IMG/VR virus record: IMGVR_UViG_3300010401_000015 | Coordinates: 1-45,089 of that record | Strand: one strand, 5' to 3' | Source: a virus | Length of the DNA stretch: 45,089 nt | Shown here: positions 10,002-17,579 of the stretch, in pieces | Layout of the letters: every line of letters starts with the position of its first letter | How positions within the stretch are numbered: position 1 is the first letter of the stretch | Position numbers and translations under genes: made by a program | The notes under the pieces: model-generated | Seen by the model: the letters and a program-made list of their open reading frames with translations, nothing else | Told to the model about the DNA's origin: nothing | The model's database searches: none

Positions 10002-10603
10002 CAGCGCATCCTCTCGAATTCACTGAGCGGCGGCTCGTCCGGCTGCTCCTCGTTCGCAGCGTTCACTCCCGCCCGCTGGGCCTCCATCGCGTACATCTGG
10101 AGACATTCTTGGGCGCTCATGAGGCCCTTGGTGACGGACGGCGCCAGCATGGAAGCGAGGCGCCACGCCACGCATCCGACAAAATCGGCGGGGTAGTGCT
10201 CGACGACATCGTCCTCGACGCTGTACTCGATGCTCGGCTCGGACTCGTCCGTCAGGATGACACGGCCGCTGTCGTCCCCAACCACGCGGAACTTGATCTT
10301 CTCGTTGGCGCCCTCGCTGCGGGTTCCGCTCACGATGCGCCAGACCCTGGAGGCGACAGACGGGTAGCGGAACGCATATGGCCACTCGTCATCCCAATCA
10401 TTCGAGGTGAGCTCGGCGAGAGCGACGATCCGGACGGCGTGCGGCCACTTGAAGTCTCTGTAGGTCTGGGAGAGCGCCTGCGGATAGAACCGCCGGCAGG
10501 CCGCCGCCTCCTTCGTGCGGTCAGTGTCGAAGTCGTCGATCTCGCGCGAGCCTCCGATGTGCCGGATGGCGAGATTACAAATCTCAGTTTTCGAGCTTGC
10601 CAT
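10001..10603 (-). CDS. Tail tubular protein A-like (adaptor)
   Basis: A 200-residue protein starting MASSKTEICNLAIRHIGG. An N-terminal helix that counts residues as ICNxALxxIG, followed by ACRRFYPQALSQTYRDFKWPHA, is typical of tail tubular protein A / head-tail adaptor proteins of short-tailed phages. It should bind the portal ring and connect it to the nozzle protein encoded next, whose start overlaps this stop as TGATG. The C-terminus is acidic and Pro-rich. Confidence 0.85.
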   Translation of the reverse strand: MASSKTEICNLAIRHIGGSREIDDFDTDRTKEAAACRRFYPQALSQTYRDFKWPHAVRIVALAELTSNDWDDEWPYAFRYPSVASRVWRIVSGTRSEGANEKIKFRVVGDDSGRVILTDESEPSIEYSVEDDVVEHYPADFVGCVAWRLASMLAPSVTKGLMSAQECLQMYAMEAQRAGVNAANEEQPDEPPLSEFERMR

Positions 10604-10611
10604 CTATGCCT

Positions 10612-11910
10612 CTAGTCGAAGTAGCCCTCGATGATGCAGGTCCCGCGGACCACCTGGGAGGCCGTCGCCGAGCCGATCGGCATCTTGAGGATGACGTGCA
10701 CGAACTCGCCGGGGTTCGCCACGAGCGGCGTCTGGAACGTCCTGTCGATGTCCGGCACGATCGCCGCGATGGCAGCGCCGATCGGGAAAGACTGGAACCC
10801 GAGGGTCACGCGGCGCGGGGCCTTGGCGGCGGCGGCTTCAGCCGTTGCGAGAGAAACGGCGGTCGCTCCCGTCGCGATCGCCCACTGTAGCACCGTCGCG
10901 GTCGTCGCCACGGCGGCGCCGGTGTTCACCGTCGAGATCCGGACGCCAGTGATATGGAGCGTCATGCCGGGCGCGGTAGCTGAGGCTGCCGGAACCTGGA
11001 ACCCGAACAGGGCGTAGTCGGTTTCCGCGCCAGCCACTGCGGCGAACTGCCACTGCCCGCCGAGGGTCGTGTACCCGGCCGCCGTGTTGGATAGGGACGC
11101 CGAGGACGGGGCCGCGCTGTTCGCGTAGTTCGCCGTCAGTCCCATCGTTCCGGCCGTCTGGCCCTGGAAGGCGTTGAAGCCCGCGCGAGCCATCGTGTGG
11201 GGCCAGGGCTTCGACTGGTTCACGTCGCCCTGGGTGATGGCGACGTTCGAGACATGGAGCTTCTGCGCCGTGCCGACCGTGCCGGTGTTGAAGATCCGGA
11301 ACAGGACAGGCCATGCGCTGGAGCGCGTCAGCAGGTTGGTGGTGCGCGGGCGGGGGATGTAGCCCACGAGCGCGTTGTTCAGCCTGCATTCCGCCTGATC
11401 GTGCGTGCTTGCGATCTGGAGGCGGTAGAACTCACCGGCGGCCAGCGTGAACCCGTCCGGTACCTGGAGCGTCTGCTTGGTCTCGACGCTGTTGTTGACC
11501 GTGACGAACTCCATCGTCCCGCCGTCCGTGAGCCGTAGCATCAGGCCATCCGTAGGGGCGCTCGTGCCCGAGGCGAACCCGAGGCCGATCTCGACCTTGT
11601 TGTTCGTCTGCATGACGGCGTCGAGCTTGAAGACGCAGTCGAAGTACGTCGGGAACGCCCCGCACATGGAGATGTGGGCGTAGCTCTGGACGCGGGCGAC
11701 GGTGGCGTTCGCGGTGTCGCCGCCGTTGTTCAGCGTGATGACGCCGTTGGCTACCGCCACGGTCATCGTGGTGACGTTCGTGTTGAACTGCGCGGTGTTT
11801 ACCGCCGAGCCCTGAAACTCCTCGTCGAAAACGAGCTGATCAAGGCCAGAGACGCGGCGCCCCTGGAACGAGTTCTTTCCGGGGCGGCTCAGGGGGGTGA
11901 GTGCAGCCAT
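10612..11910 (-). CDS. Virion-associated beta-sandwich protein (probable capsid decoration or fibre)
   Basis: A 432-residue protein placed between capsid genes and tail genes. After about 25 residues there is a beta-rich region of some 200 residues (VFDEEFQGS to VAITQGD) with the feel of a concanavalin A-like lectin/glucanase jelly roll. A second beta region then alternates Ala/Thr/Gly strands and ends in IIEGYFD. No catalytic Glu pair is evident, so carbohydrate binding or capsid decoration is more likely than hydrolysis. I do not recognise a specific family; structural role is inferred from position and composition. Confidence 0.5.
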   Translation of the reverse strand: MAALTPLSRPGKNSFQGRRVSGLDQLVFDEEFQGSAVNTAQFNTNVTTMTVAVANGVITLNNGGDTANATVARVQSYAHISMCGAFPTYFDCVFKLDAVMQTNNKVEIGLGFASGTSAPTDGLMLRLTDGGTMEFVTVNNSVETKQTLQVPDGFTLAAGEFYRLQIASTHDQAECRLNNALVGYIPRPRTTNLLTRSSAWPVLFRIFNTGTVGTAQKLHVSNVAITQGDVNQSKPWPHTMARAGFNAFQGQTAGTMGLTANYANSAAPSSASLSNTAAGYTTLGGQWQFAAVAGAETDYALFGFQVPAASATAPGMTLHITGVRISTVNTGAAVATTATVLQWAIATGATAVSLATAEAAAAKAPRRVTLGFQSFPIGAAIAAIVPDIDRTFQTPLVANPGEFVHVILKMPIGSATASQVVRGTCIIEGYFD

Positions 11911-11955
11911 CTGATTCGTCCTCTCTCAATCTGTATAGGGACTTCGAAAGCGAGC

Positions 11956-12216
11956 CTACTGCTTGGGGAACTTCCGCTTGGGACCGGCTTCGACGGCGAC
12001 AAGGCGAGGCTTCGGGGCTTCCTCGACCACGCGCATCATGGTCGCCTCGGAGAACTCCTTCTCGCTGTCGATGTAGAACCGCTCGCCGACCTCGTACACC
12101 TTGCCGTCGCTGCCGAGCGCCTTGCGCTGGCTCGCGCCCTTGGTGCAGCGCCAGATGCGGGCCTTGGCCTGGACGAGGATGGCGCCGGTGGCGCCCGCGG
12201 GGATCACGTCCGACAT
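11956..12216 (-). CDS. Small hypothetical protein in the capsid operon
   Basis: An 86-residue protein, MSDVIPAGATGAI at the start, with a short beta-rich core (RIWRCTKG, YEVGERFYID) and a very basic Pro/Lys C-terminus. It lies between the cement protein and the beta-sandwich protein and just downstream of a strong hairpin. A good Shine-Dalgarno (AAGGAGG) lies a few bases ahead of the ATG. Not recognised; a minor virion or head-completion protein is possible. Confidence 0.6.
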   Translation of the reverse strand: MSDVIPAGATGAILVQAKARIWRCTKGASQRKALGSDGKVYEVGERFYIDSEKEFSEATMMRVVEEAPKPRLVAVEAGPKRKFPKQ

Positions 12217-12242
12217 GCTTGCCTCCTTTCAAATCCACAAGA

Positions 12243-12276
12243 GGGGAGGGCGAGCCAACTAAGGCCCGCCCTCCCC
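12243..12276 (-). terminator. Strong hairpin after the capsid genes (attenuating terminator)
   Basis: GGGGAGGGCG (12243-12252) and CGCCCTCCCC (12267-12276) form a perfect 10-bp stem with a 14-base loop, followed on the minus strand by the pyrimidine-rich TCTTGT. It lies in the gap after capsid and cement genes, like the terminator after T7 gene 10, and would let capsid mRNA exceed downstream tail mRNA. The U-tract is weak, so an RNA-stabilising or processing hairpin is possible. Confidence 0.5.
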
Positions 12277-12292
12277 GAGGGTCACAGCGTGC

Positions 12293-12727
12293 TTAGGAGA
12301 TCGTCAGGCCGTCCGGATAGGCGGTCCAGCGATCGGGATCCGTGGTCAGGAACGCGGTGAACGAGCCGGTCGTCAGGTTGCCGTTCGCGACCGTGTACTG
12401 GAGGCGAACGAACCGCTCGGCCGTGGCGAACGGCGAGAGACGGACCTGGAACCGGGTGCCGGCCGCAGACGTCGCGGCGAACGTGCCGACGGTCTGGGCG
12501 GTCGTGGCGCTGCCGAAGGCGGCGGCGTCGTCCGTTTCGACCGTGACGGCAACCGTCGAGTCCGAGGACGCGTCCGTCATGGGGACGGTGCAGGTCACGA
12601 TGAGCCACAGGGGCCTGCCGTCACCGAGGTTGCGGACGGCCATGAGGTCGACCAGGTTCGTCGACGCCGCGGAGGCGGTGATCGCCTGGGCGTTCGAGAA
12701 CCGGTACTGCGCGTCGATGTACGCCAT
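12293..12727 (-). CDS. Bbp16-like capsid cement protein
   Basis: A 144-residue beta-rich protein directly downstream of the major capsid protein. The pattern FSNAQAITASAASTNLVDL near the N-terminus, then TVAVTVETDDAAAFGSATT and RFVRLQYTVANGNLTTGSFTA, is characteristic of the Bbp16 family (capsid cement of Bordetella phage BPP-1). It should bind on the outside of the expanded shell and stabilise it. AAGGAG lies ahead of the ATG. It is followed by a strong hairpin. Confidence 0.8.
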   Translation of the reverse strand: MAYIDAQYRFSNAQAITASAASTNLVDLMAVRNLGDGRPLWLIVTCTVPMTDASSDSTVAVTVETDDAAAFGSATTAQTVGTFAATSAAGTRFQVRLSPFATAERFVRLQYTVANGNLTTGSFTAFLTTDPDRWTAYPDGLTIS

Positions 12728-12769
12728 ATTGTTCGTGCTCCTTCGTTCGTTGGTTGTTGAAAATCCGGG

Positions 12770-13774
12770 TTAGGACACGAGGGTCTCGTTCTCCGGGATG
12801 CGGTCGAACAGCTTCACGGGGATGCCGCGGAAGCTCGTGATCCGCTTGCCGTCGACCATCTCGTACTTCAGCTGGCCGCCGGAAATCACGTCGTTGCGGG
12901 CCTGGATGTCGAGCATCTCGAAGACGGTCCGGTTGACGTAGTAGACCGGGCTGCACGAATCCAGGTTGGGGATCCGGTGCGTCATCTTGATCATCAGCTT
13001 GAGCAGCGCAGCCGCACTCGACTCGCCGACGAGGTTGGAGATGTCGATGTTGGGCACGCGGACGACGTAGCGCCAGTCCTGGACGCACAGGCCGCACTTC
13101 CAGGAGAAGAAGGTCTGGTACGCCAGCATGCGGCCGCCCGCCGAGCCGACGCCCGCCGTGGTGTCGACCGTCTGTAGACCGCGCTTGTCGATCTCGAGCC
13201 CGGCCTTCGAACCGCGGGGATAGATGCCGTAGACCTTGTTCTTGCCCCAGCCGACGAGCAGCATCGAGCTGTTGTCGGAGCCGGATCCGCCGCCCAGGAT
13301 GATGTTCTGCCCGGTCGCGCCCGCCGTGGCCGCGTACCGCGCGTAGAACCCGGTGAACTGGGTGGGGTCCGTCGACTGATTGCCCGTGATGAGCAGGTCG
13401 GCGAACTTCTGGCCCATCGCCTCGATGTCGGCGGTGGACTCGGACATCAGGTTCGCGTCGGTGTTGCCGCCGAACTCCGCGACATCCTTCGCGATTTCCG
13501 TGACCTTCCGGATGATGCACGTCGACTCAGCGTTCTGAGCGGTCGTGCTGTTGGTCGGCGCCACGCCTTCGTTGGCCGCCACGGTCGAGGCCGTGGGGAG
13601 GCTGGTCCGGACCGTGAACTCGTGGCCCGAGAAGCCGTTCGTCTCGACCCACGGGACGTCGTTGATGATGGGATTCGACTGGTTGAGGAGTTCGCCGATG
13701 ACCGCCGCCTGGCCCGAGGGATCGGTCCGCTTGGCGATGTCGACAATGGTAAGGGCGCCGGAAAGGGTCGCCAT
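12770..13774 (-). CDS. Major capsid protein
   Basis: A 334-residue protein with the look of BPP-1 type capsid proteins: N-terminal ALTIVDIAKRTDP, a segment GELLNQSNPIINDVPW, then VRTSLPTASTVAANEG and a long beta-rich body. It should adopt the HK97 fold and assemble on the scaffold encoded two genes upstream. Position between scaffold and cement genes supports this. No prohead protease gene was recognised nearby and the N-terminus lacks a long delta-domain, so cleavage is not expected. Confidence 0.88.
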   Translation of the reverse strand: MATLSGALTIVDIAKRTDPSGQAAVIGELLNQSNPIINDVPWVETNGFSGHEFTVRTSLPTASTVAANEGVAPTNSTTAQNAESTCIIRKVTEIAKDVAEFGGNTDANLMSESTADIEAMGQKFADLLITGNQSTDPTQFTGFYARYAATAGATGQNIILGGGSGSDNSSMLLVGWGKNKVYGIYPRGSKAGLEIDKRGLQTVDTTAGVGSAGGRMLAYQTFFSWKCGLCVQDWRYVVRVPNIDISNLVGESSAAALLKLMIKMTHRIPNLDSCSPVYYVNRTVFEMLDIQARNDVISGGQLKYEMVDGKRITSFRGIPVKLFDRIPENETLVS

Positions 13775-13872
13775 AATGCATCCTTCTTTCTGCTTGGTCC
13801 GAAGGAGGCATCTGGCTGGCGAGGGCCCGTTGAGGGCCGAGGCGCGCCGCGAGCTTCGGCGGGTTTTCTAGT
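13775..13872. other. Leader upstream of the capsid gene with two GC hairpins
   Basis: The 98 bases before the capsid gene hold two short inverted repeats: GGCCC/GGGCC around 13825-13840 and CGCCG/CGGCG around 13846-13864. No U-tract follows either one. They may protect or process the capsid mRNA. I see no clear promoter. Confidence 0.3.
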
Positions 13873-13992
13873 TCAGTCCTGTGTCTTTGGTGCTACTCCG
13901 CTTCTCTGGGCGATCCACTTGGCGAAGAGGTTCAACGCCCCCTTCACGTGGCGGATGATGCCCTGGAGCAATTCGCCGGTTTCTGGCTTCAT
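13873..13992 (-). CDS. Small 39-residue protein between scaffold and capsid genes
   Basis: A 39-residue frame, MKPETGELLQGIIRHVKGA at the start and KTQD at the end, with high third-position GC in its core. It begins 7 bases after the scaffold stop and is preceded by AGAGGGAG. Small helical peptides of this kind (LLxGIxRxxKGAL) occur at the same place in related podophages, from memory of that group. Function unknown. Confidence 0.6.
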   Translation of the reverse strand: MKPETGELLQGIIRHVKGALNLFAKWIAQRSGVAPKTQD

Positions 13993-13998
13993 CTCCCT

Positions 13999-14721
13999 CT
14001 AGCTCCCGGAAGGCTGACTGAGTCTCAGGATCTGCTCGGGGCTCTTGGGGTTCTCGGCCTTCGGCTGAGCGATCACGGCCTGGTCGTTGGAGATCATGGC
14101 GCCGATGCGCTTCAGACCCTTCACGAGCTCTGGATGATTGCCGTAGCCGGTGACTCTCAGCTCGTCCACCATCTTCGGGAAGAACTCCATCAGGGCCTTC
14201 TTCGCCAAAGCGGAGTTGGCCGCAAAGTTCGTGCGCCCGAACTCGGGGTCGTCCTGGAGCTCCTTGGCCCAGCCGTTCACCTGCTTGTCGTGCCGCTCTA
14301 CCATCCGGTCCCGGAACGCGGACACCGCCACGTTCTGACGGGTAAGGGCCGCTTCCGCCTGCTTCTGGGAAAGGCCGTGCTCCTTGGCGAAGCTCAGCGT
14401 CCCTTCGACGTCTGTCGCGTCGAGGAGCGCGTCCTTGGGGAGTTCGAGCTTGATCTCGCTCGTGGGCTCCGTGGTCTTCGCGGGATCTGCGGCCTTTTCG
14501 CCTTCGGCGGGCTTGGCGGGCTCGTCCGTCAGGATCGTGGAGCGGGCCGGCGCGGGGGCGGGCGGCTTCTGCTCCGGAGGCTGCGCGGACTCAGCCGGAG
14601 CCTTTGCCGGCGGAACAGCCGCAGACGAGGCGGTGGGCTGCGCGACAGTCTCTTTCGACGCGGCGGCTGCCTTGGGGTCAGCCTGAGCAGCCGGGGCCGC
14701 GATCGTTTCAGCGGTTGCCAT
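13999..14721 (-). CDS. Capsid assembly scaffold protein
   Basis: A 240-residue protein whose first 90 residues are disordered Ala/Pro/Glu/Lys. The middle (FAKEHGLSQKQAEAAL, then WAKELQDDPEFG) matches podophage scaffold-like proteins, and a helical C-terminus follows. It sits between portal and capsid genes, as expected, and overlaps the preceding gene by 14 bases. It should fill the procapsid and leave before DNA packaging. Assignment rests on composition, motif and place. Confidence 0.75.
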   Translation of the reverse strand: MATAETIAAPAAQADPKAAAASKETVAQPTASSAAVPPAKAPAESAQPPEQKPPAPAPARSTILTDEPAKPAEGEKAADPAKTTEPTSEIKLELPKDALLDATDVEGTLSFAKEHGLSQKQAEAALTRQNVAVSAFRDRMVERHDKQVNGWAKELQDDPEFGRTNFAANSALAKKALMEFFPKMVDELRVTGYGNHPELVKGLKRIGAMISNDQAVIAQPKAENPKSPEQILRLSQPSGS

Positions 14722-15046
14722 CGAAATTTTCCTCCTTGAGTTGCTTCATCTCCATCTCGAACAAGGCGCGCGGCTCTACCGCGCGGATCTGTTTCCGTAG
14801 GTCCAAGCCGATGCTGCGGCGGCCCTGAAGGTAGTAGACCCGGCTCGACGCCTCGAACCCCTCTTCGAACACCTGACAGTCGTCCATCAGGCGCTTGAGG
14901 AGTTCCCGGCCGGGGTAGCGCCCGCCGACCGTCAGGGCGAGGACGGCCCGAAGATCCTCGGCCTGTTGGCGCCGCTGGATCTCAAGCTCCCGCATCGCCT
15001 CTGCCCGCTCTCTGGGCTCCCCGGCGTTCGCCTTGTCAGGTCTCAT
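14708..15046 (-). CDS. Bbp19-like protein
   Basis: A 112-residue protein. A basic N-terminus is followed by VLALTVGGRYPGRELLKRLMDDCQVFEE and YYLQGRRSIGLDLRKQI, the pattern of the Bbp19 family named from BPP-1, which is regularly encoded between portal and scaffold. Its start overlaps the portal stop as ATGA, and its end overlaps the scaffold start, so the three are probably translated in a coupled way. Its biochemical role is not known to me. Confidence 0.7.
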   Translation of the reverse strand: MRPDKANAGEPRERAEAMRELEIQRRQQAEDLRAVLALTVGGRYPGRELLKRLMDDCQVFEEGFEASSRVYYLQGRRSIGLDLRKQIRAVEPRALFEMEMKQLKEENFDGNR

Positions 15047-16791
15047 GCAGCCCTCCGCGGGCGACCAGCGTTAACTGTGTCGACCAGGCGCTTGAGCGCG
15101 GAGTCGTTCGTCATGTCGGTCTGGGAGAGGTCCTTGGCCGCCTTGGCGCCGCCCTGGATCTGCTCCATCTGGACTTGCTGGGCCTGCGCCTTGGCCTGGG
15201 CCTCGCGCATCGCCGCGACCTCGTCCTTGGTCCGCACGATGTTGGGCTGGAGCGTGGCGAGCTTGGCGTAGACCTCGAGCAGTTCGTCAAAGTCGATCTT
15301 CATGGCCGCGCTGGGGTTGTCCTTGATGATCAGCTGGGCGAAGTTCGTGAACCGCTCCAGGGGGCCGATCTCGACGGCCTTCTGGGCGAGCGCCATCATG
15401 GAGACGTACTCGACCTTGAGGTCCATGCCCTGGATCTCCTCGGGGGCGGGGTCGAACTCGCCATTGAGCTCGTCCCACTTGACCGACATGGCGAAGCAAA
15501 TGTCGATCATGGGCTCGATCACCCCATCGTTCAGCTGCTGGAGCACGGGCCCGAAGGAGAGCATCTTCTCGTCGTTCCGCGCCTCGATCTCCGTGGCGGT
15601 CATGTTCCGGAGGTCGCTGCGCGTGAGCATCAGGATGACGTCTTCGAAGAACACCGCCCTGATCCGCTGGCGGGTCTCCTCGATGTACTCGCGCAGCTCC
15701 TGGATGCGCGGGTCGATCTCGTGGACCGGGGTGACGCCTTTGCCGTCCGTGGACCAGTTCGTTTCGCCGGCTACCACGGTCGCGCCCTGGGTCTTGAGCG
15801 AGAGCGGGGCGTTCGTGGGCGGGTTGACCATCTTCTCGATGGCCTGGAGGGCGCGGCGAACCATGACCTGGAGGGCGTTCACGTCGCCGAGCGCGGTCAT
15901 GCCGGGACAGTTCGTCGCGTAGACCTGCCCATGCGTGCGGTTCCAGCGGGCGCACACCGCTGGGAAGTAGTCGTATCCGCTCTCCCTGAGATACCGCTCG
16001 TCGCCATCCGTCTCGTAGACGCTGCTGCCGGACGATCCCAGCTCGTAGTAGCACGAGGAGAACTTCTTGTAGCGGTTGAACTTGCTCCGCGGCCGGTAGT
16101 CCTCGTTCGGCTGGAGCATGTGCGCGACGTCGACCCAAGTCTCGTAGTTCCCGATCTCGTACTGATCACGAACGTAAGTGCTGAACTTCGACCAGTCGAT
16201 CTCACCTCCCTCGTGATCCTGCCCGAATTTCTCGATGAGCTGCCGGACCGTCATGCGGAATTCGCGGTAGAGGCAGTCCACAACCTGCCGCTCGTTCTGG
16301 GCGATCCAGTAGCTACCGATCGGGAGGACGTAGAACCGGAAGACATCGAGGAGGTCTTCCTCGATGAGCATGACCGAGGTGCCGAACGCTGCCGCGTCCT
16401 CGTACAGTTCCGAGAGCGCGTTGTAGAGGTTCGCCTTCTGGAACCGCGTCTGCATCTTGGTCTGCTGACGGTAGCACCAAGATTTGACGGGGTCGGTCTC
16501 CGCGAGCATATCGTTGGCGACCGTGAACGAGAACCACGGCCGAGACGGGGAGGTGTAGCCGCCGAGAAAGCCGCTGGACAGAGCCCGAAGCGATAGGGTC
16601 GCGGTGCAGTCGAGGATCTCCTGATCTTCCCGCTCGCCGCGCTCCACGTCGTTCGTCAGGAACTGCCCGCGCGTGGGCAGCATGACGTCCTCGATCTCCT
16701 GCCAGTGGGACTCGAACGGCGCCCGGACCAGCTTCATCTGGGCAGAGCGCTTCTTCGTGCGGGAGAGCTTGCTTTCGTCGAGAGCGAGCAT
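15043..16791 (-). CDS. Portal protein (head-tail connector)
   Basis: A 582-residue protein of the podovirus Head-tail_con (T7 gp8-like) family. Visible hallmarks are RAPFESHWQEIEDVMLPTRG in the first 45 residues, LSSGFLGGYTSPSRPWFSF, an AAFGTSVMLIEED segment, and a Gln/Ala-rich helical C-terminus. It forms the dodecameric ring at the capsid vertex through which terminase pumps DNA. It abuts the small protein upstream with no gap and overlaps the Bbp19-like gene by four bases. Confidence 0.92.
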   Translation of the reverse strand: MLALDESKLSRTKKRSAQMKLVRAPFESHWQEIEDVMLPTRGQFLTNDVERGEREDQEILDCTATLSLRALSSGFLGGYTSPSRPWFSFTVANDMLAETDPVKSWCYRQQTKMQTRFQKANLYNALSELYEDAAAFGTSVMLIEEDLLDVFRFYVLPIGSYWIAQNERQVVDCLYREFRMTVRQLIEKFGQDHEGGEIDWSKFSTYVRDQYEIGNYETWVDVAHMLQPNEDYRPRSKFNRYKKFSSCYYELGSSGSSVYETDGDERYLRESGYDYFPAVCARWNRTHGQVYATNCPGMTALGDVNALQVMVRRALQAIEKMVNPPTNAPLSLKTQGATVVAGETNWSTDGKGVTPVHEIDPRIQELREYIEETRQRIRAVFFEDVILMLTRSDLRNMTATEIEARNDEKMLSFGPVLQQLNDGVIEPMIDICFAMSVKWDELNGEFDPAPEEIQGMDLKVEYVSMMALAQKAVEIGPLERFTNFAQLIIKDNPSAAMKIDFDELLEVYAKLATLQPNIVRTKDEVAAMREAQAKAQAQQVQMEQIQGGAKAAKDLSQTDMTNDSALKRLVDTVNAGRPRRAA

Positions 16792-17088
16792 CTAGAGCCC
16801 CAGTGCCTGTTTGTTCGCGAGATTCGGCACCCCGGGGGAGCCTAGCGGCTGACTGTACCCGGGCGTGGTCGTGTGGGAGCGCAGCCGAGCCGCCATCAGA
16901 GACGCGGCCGAGTTCTTGTTCGCCTCTTCCTGCTTCCGGCGCTCCTCGTCAAGGCGCTTCTGCTTGTCGAGCTGGTGTTGGGCGTCGACCTTCTGCTCGT
17001 GAGCCGCGGTGGCCTGATAGCCCGTCTCCGCACCGGCGGCAGCCAAGCCCGCGAGGGTTCCGATGATCGCTACGGTCTCAATACCCAT
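16792..17088 (-). CDS. Small protein with hydrophobic N-terminus, upstream of portal
   Basis: A 98-residue protein. The first 20 residues (MGIETVAIIGTLAGLAAAGA) are hydrophobic, followed by a charged helix rich in Lys, Gln and Glu and a flexible Gly/Pro/Ser tail. The design resembles small virion or ejection-associated proteins such as T7 gp6.7/gp7.3, but there is no direct motif. It shares one base with the acetyltransferase stop and abuts the portal gene. Confidence 0.5.
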   Translation of the reverse strand: MGIETVAIIGTLAGLAAAGAETGYQATAAHEQKVDAQHQLDKQKRLDEERRKQEEANKNSAASLMAARLRSHTTTPGYSQPLGSPGVPNLANKQALGL

Positions 17089-17540
17089 CAGCTCACCTTG
17101 ATCCAGATTTCCTCGAGCTTCTCGTACCCGTGATGCGAGTAGAGCCTCGAGAGATCCTTGTGGGGACGGAAGTTGCGCAAGGGGCGCAGGTGCTCCTCTT
17201 GAAGCGCCGCATCAGCAAACGCCAGGAACCGCGAGGGCCCGATGCCGCGGTGGCCGGACGAGACGAAAAACGTATCCTGACTGGCGAACTTGACGCCAGG
17301 GTAGCGGAAATGTGGAGTCGCGAGGAACACCTGGTACCCGACCAGTTTGCCGGCCTCACGCATCGTGAACAGGCGCGTTACGCCGAGGTCTTCCATGCGG
17401 ACGTACTGTTCCTTCGGGGCCACGCGCGCCGGGACGATGTCCTTCGCGATGTAGCCCGTCTCGGCCTCGTTGGCTTTGATGAGATCTACAGCCTCGTCGA
17501 ACACGTTCTTGATTTGCTCGCTAGCGAAAATCGCCGTCAC
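17088..17540 (-). CDS. GNAT-like N-acetyltransferase
   Basis: A 150-residue protein with a degenerate GNAT fold: an REAGKLVGYQVFL strand pair, a beta-bulge strand DTFFVSSGHRGIGPSRFL in place of the usual acetyl-CoA loop (Q/RxxGxG/A, here HRGIGPS), a helix, and the end RLYSHHGYEKLEEIWIKV. Such proteins sit beside terminase in many podophages, where their substrate is unknown. The gene begins after a 39-base gap that carries the repeated CCCCAGCCT motif inside AATCGG/CCGATT arms. Confidence 0.7.
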   Translation of the reverse strand: MTAIFASEQIKNVFDEAVDLIKANEAETGYIAKDIVPARVAPKEQYVRMEDLGVTRLFTMREAGKLVGYQVFLATPHFRYPGVKFASQDTFFVSSGHRGIGPSRFLAFADAALQEEHLRPLRNFRPHKDLSRLYSHHGYEKLEEIWIKVS

Positions 17541-17545
17541 GCTCG

Positions 17546-17572
17546 AATCGGTATCCCCAGCCTAGGCCGATT
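17546..17572 (-). promoter_or_regulatory. Repeated intergenic motif AGGCTGGGG(A/C)TA, copy 2, within an inverted repeat
   Basis: CCCCAGCCT at 17555-17563 (minus strand AGGCTGGGGATACC) is framed by AATCGG and CCGATT. A perfect -35-like TTGACA lies upstream on the minus strand, with GATACC or TACCGA near 16-18 bases downstream. This is the best candidate for a promoter serving portal and capsid genes, but the -10 match is poor. Confidence 0.4.
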
Positions 17573-17579
17573 GTCAACG

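Noticed and set aside
15175-16596. 473-codon plus-strand frame
   Set aside because: Antisense shadow of the portal gene, whose minus-strand product is clearly recognised.
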